A DNA stretch of 64,000 nucleotides from Methanoculleus caldifontis (lineage in GTDB: Archaea > Halobacteriota > Methanomicrobia > Methanomicrobiales > Methanoculleaceae), in assembly GCF_032842345.1 (NCBI RefSeq), contig NZ_WBKO01000001.1, positions 62,001 through 126,000 on the forward strand. The letters are read 5' to 3'. The position numbers and the translations under genes were made by a program. The first letter of the stretch is position 1. The number at the start of each line of letters is the position of its first letter. Under the pieces are notes generated by a model that searched no databases, was not told the DNA's origin, and worked only from the letters and a program-made list of their open reading frames with translations. This document shows positions 1-9,642 of this stretch, piece by piece.

Positions 1-978
1 ATCCAGGGTGCCCTGCTCGATCGAAGAGTCCAGCCACTCCTCGGCAGCCCTCCGCTCGGTCATCTCGATGTAGTAGAGGAGACGCTCGAGCTGCTGGTTC
101 GCATGCTCGAGTTCCTTCGTCCGCTCGGCGACGAGTTCCTCCAGGTGCTCGCGGTGGCGGTGCAGTTCCTGCTCCGCCCGTTTCCTCTCGGTGATCTCCC
201 TGATGACGGCCATCAGGTGCGTCTCGTAGAGCGGGACGACGCGGGCCTCGTAGTGCCGGACCCCCCCGGCATCCGAGCAGATGAACTCAAAAGGCGCTGC
301 AGGCGCGTTCGTCCTGACGGCCTCCAGCAGGGAGTTGCCAAGGGCTTCACCGGCCCCTGCGGGGAGGAGGTCCTGCAGCCGCCGGCCGAGGAGCGCCCGG
401 GAGACGAGCGGCACATCCGAAAGCCTCCCGGCCCGGGAGTCCAGGATCGTCCCGTCGGCGTTCAGCCGGAGGAAGAGGTCGGGAAACGCCTCGATCACCG
501 CCGTCAGTTCCGACGTGGCCTGCCGGAGGTGCTCCTCGACCAGGGCGTGCTCGGTCACGTCGCGGACGGCAAGCAGGCTGCACCCGCCCTCGACCGGCGC
601 CCGCCGGATCTCGAGGTCGCGCACCTTGCCGTCCCGGCGGACCACGCTCGCCACCAGGGCGTTCCGGTCGCCCCGGAAGAGTTCCTGCCCCTGGCCCTGC
701 ACCTTCTGCCGGTATGCCGGGTTCGGGTGGGCGCGCTCGAACCACGCCTCCAGGGTCGGGACATCCTCCCGGGTATACCCGGTGATCCTGGTGAACGCCT
801 CGTTGAGATACCGGCAGGTGCCCCTGTCGTCCAGCAGGACGAGACCGTCGGGCACTTCACGGAGGATCGAGAGGTAGACGATCTCCTCTCCAGGGCAGGG
901 CGACTCCCGAAACTCCCGGACGCCGCCGATCCCGGATATTTCATCCCCGGTGCCTTGAAAAGTATTGTTTCCCGTCAT
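1..978 (-). CDS. Multi-PAS signalling protein, N-terminal part (runs off the left edge)
   Basis: The frame starts at ATG 978 and is still open at base 1, giving 326 residues of an incomplete protein. Residues ~35-145 and ~155-270 read as two PAS sensor domains. The first contains PDGLVLLDDRG and a downstream ITGYTRED, a typical PAS pattern; the second ends in ITERKRAEQE, the usual PAS-to-next-domain junction. A coiled coil of about 45 residues follows. No signal peptide or membrane segment is visible, so it is probably cytosolic. By family habit the missing part would carry further PAS/GAF and histidine-kinase domains, but that lies outside the window. The ligand is unknown. Confidence 0.85.
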   Translation of the reverse strand, partial: MTGNNTFQGTGDEISGIGGVREFRESPCPGEEIVYLSILREVPDGLVLLDDRGTCRYLNEAFTRITGYTREDVPTLEAWFERAHPNPAYRQKVQGQGQELFRGDRNALVASVVRRDGKVRDLEIRRAPVEGGCSLLAVRDVTEHALVEEHLRQATSELTAVIEAFPDLFLRLNADGTILDSRAGRLSDVPLVSRALLGRRLQDLLPAGAGEALGNSLLEAVRTNAPAAPFEFICSDAGGVRHYEARVVPLYETHLMAVIREITERKRAEQELHRHREHLEELVAERTKELEHANQQLERLLYYIEMTERRAAEEWLDSSIEQGTLD

Positions 979-1177
979 CGTAACCGACCCATCCCGATCT
1001 ACCCGGATATTCGGGCCCATAGGCCCGGCCTGTAGAGAGTTTGGCATGTCGATCTAGATATACCCATCGTTCCGACTTCCCCTTCAATCATTGAGATCGG
1101 TTCTTTTGGCGAGATATCCGGTGTAGTTTTCCCGAATGTACCTGACGGGAGAGAAAAACAGTATTTCGCAGGTGCGG

Positions 1178-2356
1178 TCACTGCCCCTCGAGTTTCAGGG
1201 CGTGCATGCAGTACTGGTCGACGGTCGTGAAGAAGACGGACCTCGCCCGCTTCGACCGTTCTTCATCACCCTCGACGAAGTCGCGGAGGATATACTCGAG
1301 CGCCGTGATATAGTATTCCCGACCGGGCGAGGCCTTCCTGGCCTCCTCAAAACAGAGGTAACTCTCGGTTTTATGGCCGCACATCACCTCGAGCACGGCA
1401 TCGAGCATCAGGAGCAGGTGCCGGGGGAACTGCTTGAGGATGGCAAGTTTCCGGAAACTCGCGTAGGATGCCGGCTGCGAACCGAGGATCGCGAGTTTCA
1501 GCCCGAAATAGATCGGCCCGGGATCGTCGGGGTACTGCTGCATCATCTGCTTGACGACGGCAGCAGCGGCGCTCCCGTTGCGCTGCTCCACGTGGACGGC
1601 AAACGCGTCCGCGAGGAAGTACCGGTCGTCGGGGAACCGTTCCGTAGCCCGGCCAAGGAGGGTGCGGCGGCGCTCGGTATCCCCCTCGTGCTTCGCCCGC
1701 AGGATACCTATCCGGTAGAACTCCGGCTGGCTCGGGAACCAGGTGAAGGCCAGGTCCAGCGTGAACCAGAAGATCTGGTTCATCCGGGTATCCTTCCGGT
1801 CGAAGATCCCGAGACGGTCGAGCGGCGGACGGGACCGGCAGAGGGCCAGCATCTCCTCGCGGGCCCGGAGTTCCATATCGTTCGGGCGGAGGTCCTGCTT
1901 TTTGCCCGGCGCGAGGGAGAGGGCGTAGTAACTGTAGGCGATCGCGGCGTTGACCCGCCCGTCGTAATCCCTGTGCCGGGCCAGGTAATCGATCGCCGGC
2001 AGGTAGTTGCCGGTATCGATCAGTTTGAGGCCCGCGACCACGTCGAGCGTCGCCCGCCCCTTCCTCCGCCGCTTGTTCCCCATCGCATGGCGGAGGGTCT
2101 TCTCCAGGAACTCCGGCGTGGGATTCTCGCGCGTGGCGCTGAGCAGCGTCAGGGTGACGGAGTCGATGAAGTCGTCATACGACCGATCATCCAGGGCCGG
2201 AAACGTCTTATCAAGCGTGGCGGCAACGTGTCCGAAGAAGACCGGGAGGTTCCCCTCCACCTGGGCGATGTTCCTCCCGACGTACTCGTTCATGGTAGCC
2301 TGAAGCTGCTCAAGCTTCCTGTTCCGGAGCGCTTCGGGCTGCCACGCATCATCCAT
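1178..2356 (-). CDS. Conserved hypothetical, helical repeat (TPR-like) protein
   Basis: A 392-residue soluble protein rich in helices, with regularly spaced Ala/Leu/Tyr pairs (e.g. AIAYSYYALSLAPGKK and NYLPAIDYLARHRDYDG) that suggest TPR-like hairpins in the middle and C-terminal half. A basic patch NKRRRKGR lies near residue 100. No catalytic motif or membrane segment is evident. It stands alone, upstream of and in the same orientation as the PAS protein, about 200 bases away, so co-expression is possible but not shown. The function is not recognised; I infer only a scaffold or protein-binding role. Confidence 0.75.
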   Translation of the reverse strand: MDDAWQPEALRNRKLEQLQATMNEYVGRNIAQVEGNLPVFFGHVAATLDKTFPALDDRSYDDFIDSVTLTLLSATRENPTPEFLEKTLRHAMGNKRRRKGRATLDVVAGLKLIDTGNYLPAIDYLARHRDYDGRVNAAIAYSYYALSLAPGKKQDLRPNDMELRAREEMLALCRSRPPLDRLGIFDRKDTRMNQIFWFTLDLAFTWFPSQPEFYRIGILRAKHEGDTERRRTLLGRATERFPDDRYFLADAFAVHVEQRNGSAAAAVVKQMMQQYPDDPGPIYFGLKLAILGSQPASYASFRKLAILKQFPRHLLLMLDAVLEVMCGHKTESYLCFEEARKASPGREYYITALEYILRDFVEGDEERSKRARSVFFTTVDQYCMHALKLEGQ

Positions 2357-2488
2357 GCACCTAATTGTGGAGAAAGGGGGAGATATTTGTTTTTATATGT
2401 TCTCCAGCGTCCGACCGGCCCATAGAGGGGCGTTCACAAGCCTTATCGGGGCTGCCCTCAAACCCTCCCGGGAGCAAGGTGTGGTCAC

Positions 2489-2899
2489 GTGGGCTACATA
2501 GATGAACTCAAACGGGTCGGGAGGGATGCAAATCCCTTCTTTAAACTGATGGGGATAGATGTTGCCGAATACGGGGACGGGCACGCCCGCCTCACGATGG
2601 AGGTCCGGCCGGATATGCTGAACGGTGCCGGGTGGCTCCAGGGCGGGGTCTACGTGGCGCTCGCGGACGAGGCGATCGCGCTCGCGCTTTACACGCGCCT
2701 TGCAAAAGGCGAGCGGATCGCCACGATCGACGAGCACACAAGTTTCTTCAAAGGCGTCAACGCCGGGACGATCGTCGCCACCGGGAGAGTCATCCGCAAG
2801 GGCCGCAGGGTAGCGTTTGCGGAGGGGGAAGTCCGGGACGCGGCGGACGATACGCTTCTTACCCGGACATCGACGTCGTTTGCAGTCATCGGCGAGTAG
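2489..2899 (+). CDS. Hotdog-fold thioesterase, PaaI/YdiI-like
   Basis: This 136-residue protein matches the single-domain hotdog thioesterase family: a helix with MLNGAGWLQGGVYVALADEA, in which the usual HGG is QGG and is followed by the conserved Asp-Glu (D60-E61), then the strand ERIATIDEHTSFFKGV. Members hydrolyse acyl- or aryl-CoA thioesters in the cytosol; the substrate here cannot be read from sequence. The start is GTG at 2489, preceded by an AAGGTG Shine-Dalgarno at 2476-2481. It is followed after about 110 bases by pyrG on the same strand, which may have its own promoter. Confidence 0.85.
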   Translation: MGYIDELKRVGRDANPFFKLMGIDVAEYGDGHARLTMEVRPDMLNGAGWLQGGVYVALADEAIALALYTRLAKGERIATIDEHTSFFKGVNAGTIVATGRVIRKGRRVAFAEGEVRDAADDTLLTRTSTSFAVIGE

Positions 2900-3009
2900 C
2901 GCCGCAGGTATCCGGGGGATTTCCCCCGGAACCCATGAACAATACATTCTCAAGAGAGAGATCACATACATAAGTTATAGATTCCGGACTATCGGAGGGG
3001 AACGAGCGT

Positions 3010-4593
3010 TTGAAGTATATCGTTGTAACCGGCGGCGTCATGAGCGGACTCGGTAAAGGCATCACCACCGCGTCCATCGGCCGCCTCTTAAAAAACCGGG
3101 GCTACGAGGTGACGGCGGTAAAGATCGATCCGTACCTCAACATCGATGCCGGCACCATGAACCCCGCCCAGCACGGTGAGGTCTTCGTCCTCTCCGACGG
3201 CGGCGAGGTCGACCTCGACCTCGGCAACTACGAGCGGTTCTTAAACATCAGCCTCAAGTCGATCCACAACATCACGACGGGCAAGGTTTACAAGGACGTC
3301 ATCGAGAAAGAGCGGCGCGGAGACTTCCTCGGCGCGACCGTCCAGATCATCCCCCACATCACCGACGAGATCAAGCACTGTATCCACCGGGCGGCGCACG
3401 AGCAGATCAACGGCGGCAGCACCGCAAAGGTCTGCCTGGTGGAGGTCGGCGGCACGGTCGGCGACATCGAGAGCATGCCGTTCCTCGAGGCGGTCCGGCA
3501 GATGCACGGCGAACTCCAGCCGGAGGATATGCTCCTCGTGCACGTCACCCTGGTCCCGATGGACACGATGGGGGACTTCAAGACCAAACCGACCCAGCAC
3601 TCGGTCAAAGCCCTCAGGGAACTCGGCCTGCAGCCCGACATCATCGTCGCCAGGAGCGGCGAGGTGGTCGGCCCGCAGACGAAGAAGAAGATCTCCACGT
3701 TCACCGACGTCCCGGTCAGGGCCGTGATCTCCGCAAAGGACGTCCCCGACATCTACCAGATCCCGATGGAACTGGAGAAGGAGGGGCTTGCGGACGTCGT
3801 CTGCAGCTACCTCTCCCTCGACAACCGGGAGCCCGACCCCGCGTGGTACCGGGTCGTCTCGCAGGAGTACACGAACCGGGCGACGGTCGCGATCGTCAGT
3901 AAGTACGGGATCGAGGACGTCTACATGTCCATCAAGGAGTCGCTCAAGCACGCGGGGAGAGCGCTCTCGACCGAGGTGAACATACGCTGGCTGGACGCGG
4001 AGACGTTCGAGTTAAAAGACCTTGCCGACGTCGACGGCATCCTCATACCAGGCGGGTTCGGCCAGCGAGGGATTGAGGGCAAGATCCGGGCGATCCAGTA
4101 CGCCCGTGAGAACAAAAAGCCCTTCCTCGGCCTCTGCCTGGGGTTCCAGCTCGCGGTGATCGAGTATGCGCGGCATACCCTCGGCATCGCGGACGCCACG
4201 AGCGAAGAGATGGGGGCGGGGACGCACGTCATCGCGATCCTCCCCGAGCAGGAGGAGGTCTCCGATCTCGGCGGCACGATGCGCCTCGGCAACTGCAACG
4301 TCGCCCTCAAAGAGAGGACGAAGGTTGCCGGCCTCTACGGCAAAACAGAGGTCGTGGAGCGGCACCGCCACCGCTACGAGGTGAACCCGGTGTTCATCGC
4401 CGATCTCGAGAATGCCGGCCTGGTCTTCTCGGGCGCCTGCGGCGAGCGGATGGAGGTCTGCGAACTCGCGGATCACCCCTTCTACCTCGCGACGCAGTTC
4501 CACCCGGAGTTCAGGTCGAGCCCGACAAAACCCTCCCCGCCCTACGTCGGCTTTGTGGATGCATGTAAGAAGAACAGGTCAACCTCCGAATAA
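3010..4593 (+). CDS. pyrG: CTP synthase (glutamine-hydrolysing)
   Basis: Makes CTP from UTP, ATP and glutamine, the last step of pyrimidine nucleotide synthesis. The 527 residues have both expected domains. The N-terminal amidoligase has the P-loop-like [16 protein letters not shown] (residues 12-27) and the Mg/UTP region [15 protein letters not shown]. The C-terminal class I glutamine amidotransferase has the nucleophile Cys in GLCLGFQ and the His-Glu pair in FHPEF. The length is normal for the family. The start is TTG 3010, supported by a GGAGGGG ribosome-binding site at about 2995-3001 and by the conserved N-terminus [10 protein letters not shown]. It is followed after 12 bases by guaAB, another glutamine-linked nucleotide enzyme, likely co-transcribed. 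Confidence 0.98.
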   Translation: MKYIVVTGGVMSGLGKGITTASIGRLLKNRGYEVTAVKIDPYLNIDAGTMNPAQHGEVFVLSDGGEVDLDLGNYERFLNISLKSIHNITTGKVYKDVIEKERRGDFLGATVQIIPHITDEIKHCIHRAAHEQINGGSTAKVCLVEVGGTVGDIESMPFLEAVRQMHGELQPEDMLLVHVTLVPMDTMGDFKTKPTQHSVKALRELGLQPDIIVARSGEVVGPQTKKKISTFTDVPVRAVISAKDVPDIYQIPMELEKEGLADVVCSYLSLDNREPDPAWYRVVSQEYTNRATVAIVSKYGIEDVYMSIKESLKHAGRALSTEVNIRWLDAETFELKDLADVDGILIPGGFGQRGIEGKIRAIQYARENKKPFLGLCLGFQLAVIEYARHTLGIADATSEEMGAGTHVIAILPEQEEVSDLGGTMRLGNCNVALKERTKVAGLYGKTEVVERHRHRYEVNPVFIADLENAGLVFSGACGERMEVCELADHPFYLATQFHPEFRSSPTKPSPPYVGFVDACKKNRSTSE

Positions 4594-4605
4594 GGTGAGA
4601 ATACA

Positions 4606-5520
4606 ATGGTAAATGTTGAGAAGTTCATCGAGAAGGCAGTCGGAGAGATCCGCAACGCTGCCGGAAACGAAAAGGTCGTGATGGCGCTCTCCGGCGGCGT
4701 GGACTCGTCGGTCTGCGCGGCGCTCGCCACCCGCGCCATCGGCGACCGCCTCGTCCCGATATACGTGGACACCGGTCTCATGCGGAAAGGAGAGACCGAC
4801 CGGATTCGGACCCTCTTTGACGGGAACCTCCTTGTCGTGGATGCCGCAGACGAGTTCTTCGCGGCGCTCGAAGGCGTCACCGACCCCGAAGCGAAGCGCA
4901 AGGCCATCGGAGAGCGGTTCATCCGCGTCTTTGAGCGGGAAGCGAAGCGGACGGGGGCGACGATGCTCCTGCAGGGGACGATCTACCCCGACCGCATCGA
5001 GAGCGAGGGGGGCATCAAGAGCCACCACAACGTCGGCGGGATGCCCCTCAACATCGATTTCAAGGGCGTCATCGAGCCGATCGCCGACCTCTACAAGGAC
5101 GAGGTCCGCGAGGTCGCCGGCGGGCTCGGCCTCCCCGTCGAGATCCAGCACAGGATGCCCTTCCCAGGACCGGGGCTCGCTGTTCGGGTCCTGGGCGAGG
5201 TGACCCGCGAGAAGGTCGCGATCGTCCGCGAGGCGAACGCCATCGTCGAGGAGTGCCTGGTGGAGAAGTTCCGCCCCTGGCAGTGCTTCGCGGCGCTCGT
5301 CGGGCTCGGGACCGGCGTCAAAGGCGACGTCAGGCTCCACGGCTGGATCGTTGCGGTCCGGGCCGTCCAGTCACGTGACGGCATGACCGCCGACCCCCTG
5401 CTCCTGCCCTACGAGACCCTCTCGCGGATGGCAACCCGGATCACCGCCGAGATCCCCGGTGTCGCCCGGGTCGTCTACGACGTCACCCCCAAACCCCCGG
5501 CGACGATCGAATACGAGTGA
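4606..5520 (+). CDS. guaAB: GMP synthase subunit B (PP-loop ATP pyrophosphatase)
   Basis: The synthetase half of archaeal GMP synthase: it adenylates XMP and aminates it with ammonia supplied by the separate glutaminase subunit A, which is not in this window. The 304 residues begin with the PP-loop signature SGGVDSS at 29-35. The C-terminal dimerisation domain ends with the conserved KPPATIEYE. The split-gene organisation is typical of archaea, where bacteria have one fused GuaA. It sits 12 bases after pyrG, and its stop overlaps a possible start of the next gene (GTGA), so a pyrG-guaAB-argD transcript is likely. Confidence 0.97.
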   Translation: MVNVEKFIEKAVGEIRNAAGNEKVVMALSGGVDSSVCAALATRAIGDRLVPIYVDTGLMRKGETDRIRTLFDGNLLVVDAADEFFAALEGVTDPEAKRKAIGERFIRVFEREAKRTGATMLLQGTIYPDRIESEGGIKSHHNVGGMPLNIDFKGVIEPIADLYKDEVREVAGGLGLPVEIQHRMPFPGPGLAVRVLGEVTREKVAIVREANAIVEECLVEKFRPWQCFAALVGLGTGVKGDVRLHGWIVAVRAVQSRDGMTADPLLLPYETLSRMATRITAEIPGVARVVYDVTPKPPATIEYE

Positions 5521-6695
5521 GGGAGAGCGTGGAACAGAAGACCCGGGCGGTCGACGCCCGCAATGGTATCATGGAAGAAGATTCACGGGAGCTTGATGCT
5601 CGCTACTACATGCCCGCGTTTAACCGGACGATGAAGATCGTCCGCGGCGCGGGGTCGCGCGTCTGGGACGACGAAGGACGGGAGTATATCGACTGCGTGG
5701 CAGGGATCGCGGTCTGCAGCACCGGCCACTGCCACCCGACGGTGGTCGAGGCGATCTGCGACCAGGCAAAGCGGCTGATCCACTGCTCGAACCTCTACTA
5801 TGTCCCGAACCAGGCGGAACTCGCCGAGAGGCTTGTGGGGATAACCGGCCTTGCGAAGGCGTTCCTCTCGAACTCCGGCGCGGAGGCGAACGAGGGCGCG
5901 ATCAAACTCGCCCGCATCCGGACCGGGAGGAAGAAGTTCGTCGCGTTCACCCACGGGTTCCACGGGAGGACCTGCGGGTCGCTCGCGGTCACTCACAAGC
6001 CCGCGATACGGGAGCCGTTCGAGCCGCTCGAGCCCGCCTGCACCTTCGTCGATTACGGCGACCTCGACGCGCTCGCCGCTGCCGTCGATAAGAATACCGC
6101 CGGGGTCTTCGTCGAGCCGATCCAGGGCGAAGCGGGCGTCCTGATCCCGCCCGACAGTTTCCTCCGGGGCATCCGGGAGATCTGCGACGACGCGGGTGCG
6201 CTGATGATCGTCGACGAGGTCCAGACCGGGATGGGCCGGACGGGCAAGTGGCTCGCCGTCCAGCACACCGGCGTCACCCCCGACATCGTCACGCTCGCGA
6301 AGGGGCTTGCGAGCGGCTTTCCGATCGGCGCGCTCGTCGCCCGCGAGGGGCTCGAGTTCGGGCGGAGCGAGCACGGGAGCACGTTTGCCGGCGGGCCGCT
6401 CGCCTGCGCGGCGGCGCTCGCGACGATCGACGTCATCGAGGGGGCCCTCCCCGGCATCCCGGCAAAGGGCGAGCGGTTCATGAAGGGGCTCGCTGCCCAC
6501 AACCCCCGCGGCCGCGGCCTGATGATCGGGATCTCGGTCGGCGACCGGTGCCCGGAGGTCCAGCGCACCTGCGCGGAGAACGGGGTGCTCGTCAACTGCG
6601 CCGCCGACGGCAACCTCCGGCTGATCCCGCCGCTGGTGATCGCGGACGAAGAGATCGACGCGGCTGTCGGTGTCATCGATGCGGCGCTTCGTTAG
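5517..6695 (+). CDS. argD: Acetylornithine aminotransferase-type class III aminotransferase
   Basis: A PLP-dependent class III aminotransferase: N-acetylornithine + 2-oxoglutarate to N-acetylglutamate semialdehyde + glutamate in arginine synthesis. Visible motifs are [15 protein letters not shown] near the N-terminus, the phosphate-binding SNSGAEANE, the cofactor Asp in [13 protein letters not shown], and the PLP lysine in [13 protein letters not shown]. Reading from GTG 5517 gives 392 residues. GTG 5529, with GGAG just upstream, and ATG 5571 are alternative starts, and the conserved region begins only near residue 30. It overlaps guaAB by 4 bases and hisC by 17. A dual role as succinyldiaminopimelate aminotransferase is less needed because dapL is present in this window. 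Confidence 0.93.
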   Translation: MRESVEQKTRAVDARNGIMEEDSRELDARYYMPAFNRTMKIVRGAGSRVWDDEGREYIDCVAGIAVCSTGHCHPTVVEAICDQAKRLIHCSNLYYVPNQAELAERLVGITGLAKAFLSNSGAEANEGAIKLARIRTGRKKFVAFTHGFHGRTCGSLAVTHKPAIREPFEPLEPACTFVDYGDLDALAAAVDKNTAGVFVEPIQGEAGVLIPPDSFLRGIREICDDAGALMIVDEVQTGMGRTGKWLAVQHTGVTPDIVTLAKGLASGFPIGALVAREGLEFGRSEHGSTFAGGPLACAAALATIDVIEGALPGIPAKGERFMKGLAAHNPRGRGLMIGISVGDRCPEVQRTCAENGVLVNCAADGNLRLIPPLVIADEEIDAAVGVIDAALR

Positions 6696-7737
6696 GGCGT
6701 GCTACGCAGGCGCGGCGGGCTACTCCTACGCGAAGAAGGCGGAGGACGTCGCGCGCGAGCACGGCATCGACCGGGTTGCCCGGCTCGCGAGCAACGAGAA
6801 TCCCCGCCCGCCGTCGCCGGCCGCGCTCGAGGCGGCAGAGGCAGCTCTCCGGGAGGGAAACCGTTACCCGGACGAGCGGAACCTCGCGCTCGTCGAGGCG
6901 CTCCGGCGCTACCACGGCGACTACCGGTTCGTCACCGGCGCCGGGATGGACGGGGTGATCGAGACGGTGATCCGGACGGTCGTCGACCCCGGCGAGACGG
7001 TGGTCGTCTCGACCCCGACCTTCTCCTTCTACGGGCTCGCGGCCGCTGCGCACGGCGGGCGGGTCGTGAACGTCCCCCGGAGGGAGGACTTCTCGGTCGA
7101 TACGGAGGCGTTCATCGAGGCCTCGCAGGGGGCGAGACTTGCCTTCCTCTGCTCCCCGAACAACCCCACGGGAAACTCGGTCACGCCGGAGGCGGTCGAG
7201 GAGATCCTCGAGGGAATGGAGGGGCTGCTCTTCCTCGACAACGCCTACGTCGATTTTGCCGATATCGATTACCGGCCCTTGATGCAGCGGCACGAGAACC
7301 TGGTCATCGGGAGGACGATGTCGAAGATCTTCTCCCTTGCGGGGTTCCGGGTCGGCTACGCTTTCGTCCCGGAGTGGTTCGAGCCGTTCTACAACCGGGC
7401 GGCAACCCCGTTCGCCCTGAACTCAGTCTCGGCGGCGGCGGCGATAGGCGCGCTCTCCGACCCCGACCGGGTCCGCGAGACCCGCGACCATGTCAGGGCG
7501 TGGCGGCGGCGGTTCATGGAAGAGGTGCCGTATGCGGTATTTCCCTCGGACGCGAACTTCGTCATGATCGACGTCGCCCCCCACACGGGCGGCGAGGTGA
7601 CGGAACGCCTCGCGGCGAAGGGCGTCCTCGTCCGGTCCTGCACGAGTTTCCCCGGCCTTGGGGACCACTACATCAGGGTCAGCGTCGGCGAAGACTGGGA
7701 GAACGAGCGATTCCTCGAGGCGATCAAGAGCATATGA
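6679..7737 (+). CDS. hisC: Histidinol-phosphate aminotransferase
   Basis: A class I/II PLP aminotransferase of histidine synthesis (imidazole-acetol phosphate to histidinol phosphate). Key features are LASNENPRPPSP near the N-terminus, SPNNPTGN for cofactor binding, the PLP lysine in TMSKIFSLAGFRVGY, and the phosphate-binding Arg in YIRVSVG near the C-terminus. From ATG 6679 it is 352 residues; a GTG nine bases earlier is possible. It overlaps the end of argD and its stop overlaps the start of the next gene, which points to translational coupling. HisC paralogues can accept aromatic substrates, so some breadth of specificity is possible. Confidence 0.93.
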   Translation: MRRFVRACYAGAAGYSYAKKAEDVAREHGIDRVARLASNENPRPPSPAALEAAEAALREGNRYPDERNLALVEALRRYHGDYRFVTGAGMDGVIETVIRTVVDPGETVVVSTPTFSFYGLAAAAHGGRVVNVPRREDFSVDTEAFIEASQGARLAFLCSPNNPTGNSVTPEAVEEILEGMEGLLFLDNAYVDFADIDYRPLMQRHENLVIGRTMSKIFSLAGFRVGYAFVPEWFEPFYNRAATPFALNSVSAAAAIGALSDPDRVRETRDHVRAWRRRFMEEVPYAVFPSDANFVMIDVAPHTGGEVTERLAAKGVLVRSCTSFPGLGDHYIRVSVGEDWENERFLEAIKSI

Positions 7738-8246
7738 TGATCGGCATCACCGGCACGCCGGGAACGGGAAAGACGGCCGTCGCGGCAGAGCTTGAGCGGC
7801 GCGGCCACCGGGTCGTCCGCCTGACCGATACGGTGCGGCCCTACATCATCGAGGAGGACAGTTGCCGCGAGACGCTGGTTGTGGACGTCGACCGGTGGGT
7901 CGAGGAGTTCGAGCCCGTCGACGGGATCGTCGAGGGGCACCTCGCGCACCTCCTCCCCTGCGACCGGGTGATCGTCCTCCGGTGCCGCCCGGACGTCCTC
8001 GCCGCACGCCTCGGCCCGCGAAATTATCCGTCCGAGAAGATCGCGGAGAACGTCGAGGCGGAGGCGCTCGACGTCATCCTGATCGAGACGCTCGAGGAGC
8101 ACCCCGACGAGCACGTCCTCGAGGTGGACACGACTGATCTCGCCGTCGCGGAATGTGCGGACCGGGTCGAGCGGTTCGTCCGGGGAGAACTGCCGCCGTC
8201 CTGTGGGGCTATCGACTGGAGCGACTACCTGGGGGCCGGCCCATGA
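7737..8246 (+). CDS. Adenylate kinase-like NTPase (Fap7/AK6 family)
   Basis: A small P-loop kinase of 169 residues. The N-terminal Walker A is GITGTPGTGKT, and a later RNYPSEKIAENVEAE segment matches the archaeal putative adenylate kinase (AK6/Fap7) family. These enzymes phosphorylate AMP with ATP and, in other archaea and eukaryotes, act in 18S/16S rRNA maturation with ribosomal protein uS11. The final residues AIDWSDYL are a recurrent C-terminal motif. Two adjacent ATGs (7734, 7737) are both possible starts. It is coupled to hisC upstream and, through an ATGA overlap, to the phosphatidyltransferase downstream. Confidence 0.9.
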   Translation: MIGITGTPGTGKTAVAAELERRGHRVVRLTDTVRPYIIEEDSCRETLVVDVDRWVEEFEPVDGIVEGHLAHLLPCDRVIVLRCRPDVLAARLGPRNYPSEKIAENVEAEALDVILIETLEEHPDEHVLEVDTTDLAVAECADRVERFVRGELPPSCGAIDWSDYLGAGP

Positions 8247-8845
8247 CGCTCGACCAGTTCCGGCCGCACGTGCAGGGGATCATGCAGCCCGTCGTGAGCC
8301 TCGCACGAAGGGCCGGCGTCACTCCAAACAGCCTCACCATCGCCTCGTTCTTCGTATCGGTGCTTGCGGCCCTCGCGTACTACGCCGGCGGGGTCGTCAT
8401 CGGCACCGTCATGGTCGCCATGAACGCGGTCTTCGACGCGCTCGACGGAGCGCTCGCCCGGGACATGGGGCTCGCGAGCCTCCGCGGGGATTTCCTCGAC
8501 CACGTCATCGACCGGTATGCCGATATCTTCATCATCACCGGCATCTTCGCCGGCGGGGCCGCCTCATGGCCGATCGGCGTCTTCGCCCTGACCGGGGTCC
8601 TGATGTCCTCCTACCTCGGCACCCAGGCGCAGGCCGTCGGGGTCGGGAGGTTCTACGGGGGCATCCTCGGCCGGGCTGACCGCCTGGTGCTGATCATCAT
8701 CGCCGGCGTCCTCACGGTCCTGATCCCGGGGACGATCTACGGCTTGAACTACCTGGGCTGGCTGCTCGTCATCTTCGGCGTCCTCGGCCATTACACCGCC
8801 CTCCAGCGGTTCGCCCATGTCTGGCGGCAGATCGAGAAGCGCTGA
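8243..8845 (+). CDS. CDP-alcohol phosphatidyltransferase (archaeal lipid head-group enzyme)
   Basis: An integral membrane enzyme that moves an alcohol head group onto a CDP-activated archaeal lipid. The family signature is complete: D65-x2-D68-G-x2-A-R73-x8-G82-x3-D86-x3-D90 (DALDGALAR, then GDFLDHVID). About six hydrophobic segments span the 200 residues. The size and N-terminus fit archaetidylinositol-phosphate synthase or a related enzyme; sequence alone does not fix the head group. It starts by ATGA overlap with the kinase gene and ends the run pyrG to here. A repeat-rich gap follows. Confidence 0.9.
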   Translation: MTLDQFRPHVQGIMQPVVSLARRAGVTPNSLTIASFFVSVLAALAYYAGGVVIGTVMVAMNAVFDALDGALARDMGLASLRGDFLDHVIDRYADIFIITGIFAGGAASWPIGVFALTGVLMSSYLGTQAQAVGVGRFYGGILGRADRLVLIIIAGVLTVLIPGTIYGLNYLGWLLVIFGVLGHYTALQRFAHVWRQIEKR

Positions 8846-8878
8846 GGCTTCCCGGGAACGCCGGACCCGAAACCTTTT

Positions 8879-8959
8879 CTTCGCGGCTTCGCGACTTCGC
8901 GTGAGCTAACGGGAGCAAATAGCGATACAGCCTCACGCGAAGCCGCGAAGGACGCGAAG
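8879..8959. repeat. Dispersed palindrome, copy 1
   Basis: The left arm (8879-8905) reads CTTCGCGGCTTCGCG followed by ACTTCGCGTGAG; the right arm (8932-8959) is its near reverse complement, CTCACGCGAAGCCGCG and so on, with a 26-base spacer. It lies between two genes whose 3' ends face each other, so it could form a strong terminator-like hairpin. The same element recurs at about 19.8, 37.2, 51.8 and 63.7 kb. Confidence 0.9.
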
Positions 8960-8988
8960 TTCGATGTTGTTACTTTGAGTTCACTTCG

Positions 8989-9080
8989 CACCTGGCGGTG
9001 CTCGAACTCCGTTCCTGCGGAACATCGTACTTCACACCTGGCGGTGCTCGAACTCCGTTCCTGGGGAACATCGTACTTCG
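8989..9080. repeat. Two-copy 46-bp tandem hairpin repeat
   Basis: Two 46-base units (8989-9034 and 9035-9080) are nearly identical. Each contains a CACC-TGGC-GGTG hairpin (in the first unit GCACC/GGTGC) and a GTTCC/GGAAC hairpin; the second unit has GGG where the first has GCG. Read on the minus strand, the unit aligns with the 47-bp array at 62.2 kb, so both belong to one repeat family. The remaining bases to the tspO stop hold a GGGG-TAAATT-CCCC hairpin at about 9117-9130. Confidence 0.85.
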
Positions 9081-9129
9081 CGCGAGACCCGGGCGCAATG
9101 CGCCTCAAAAAATCGAGGGGTAAATTCCC

Positions 9130-9642
9130 CTATGGGTTGAGCATATAGATCCCGTAGGTGAGATAGGCCGCGAAACTCACCCAGAGGATATAGGGGATGA
9201 GGAGAAGTGCCGCGGGCACGGAGACACGGTAGAATGCGAGGATCGTCATGAGGATCGCAACCCAGAGGAGGACGATCTCGATGAGGGCGAGGAACGGGGA
9301 CTGGAGGCCGAAGAAGAGGTACGACCAGAGGACGTTCAGGATCAGCTGGACGCCGAAGATCGCCATCGCGACCTTGACGTCCTTACGGTCCCACCCCCTG
9401 GTCCAGACGAGGTAGAGCGCGATACCCATCAGGATGTAGAGCACCGTCCAGACGGGGCCGAAGACCCATGACGGCGGGTTCAGGGCGGGTTTTACGAGAG
9501 TTGCATACCAGGTCGGGATGGCCGGCGTCGTGAAGAGCGAGCCGACTGCTGCTGCAACCAGGCAGACGCCTACCGCCGCAACGAACTGGATAACCCGGAC
9601 GTATGCAGGAGTCACGACGGTAACAATGAATTCTGCCGGCAT
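9130..9642 (-). CDS. tspO: TspO/MBR family membrane protein
   Basis: A 170-residue protein with five hydrophobic helices and the TspO signature: PTWYATLVKPALNPPSWVF followed by GPVWTVLYILMGIALYLVW, with the conserved Trp/Pro residues. TspO proteins bind porphyrins and other hydrophobic ligands and are linked to tetrapyrrole and stress signalling; the role in methanogens is not established. A tetrapyrrole link is attractive in an organism that makes coenzyme F430, but this is inference. It is a stand-alone gene with a TATA-like ATAAACC just upstream (minus strand, about 9641-9650). Confidence 0.93.
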   Translation of the reverse strand: MPAEFIVTVVTPAYVRVIQFVAAVGVCLVAAAVGSLFTTPAIPTWYATLVKPALNPPSWVFGPVWTVLYILMGIALYLVWTRGWDRKDVKVAMAIFGVQLILNVLWSYLFFGLQSPFLALIEIVLLWVAILMTILAFYRVSVPAALLLIPYILWVSFAAYLTYGIYMLNP

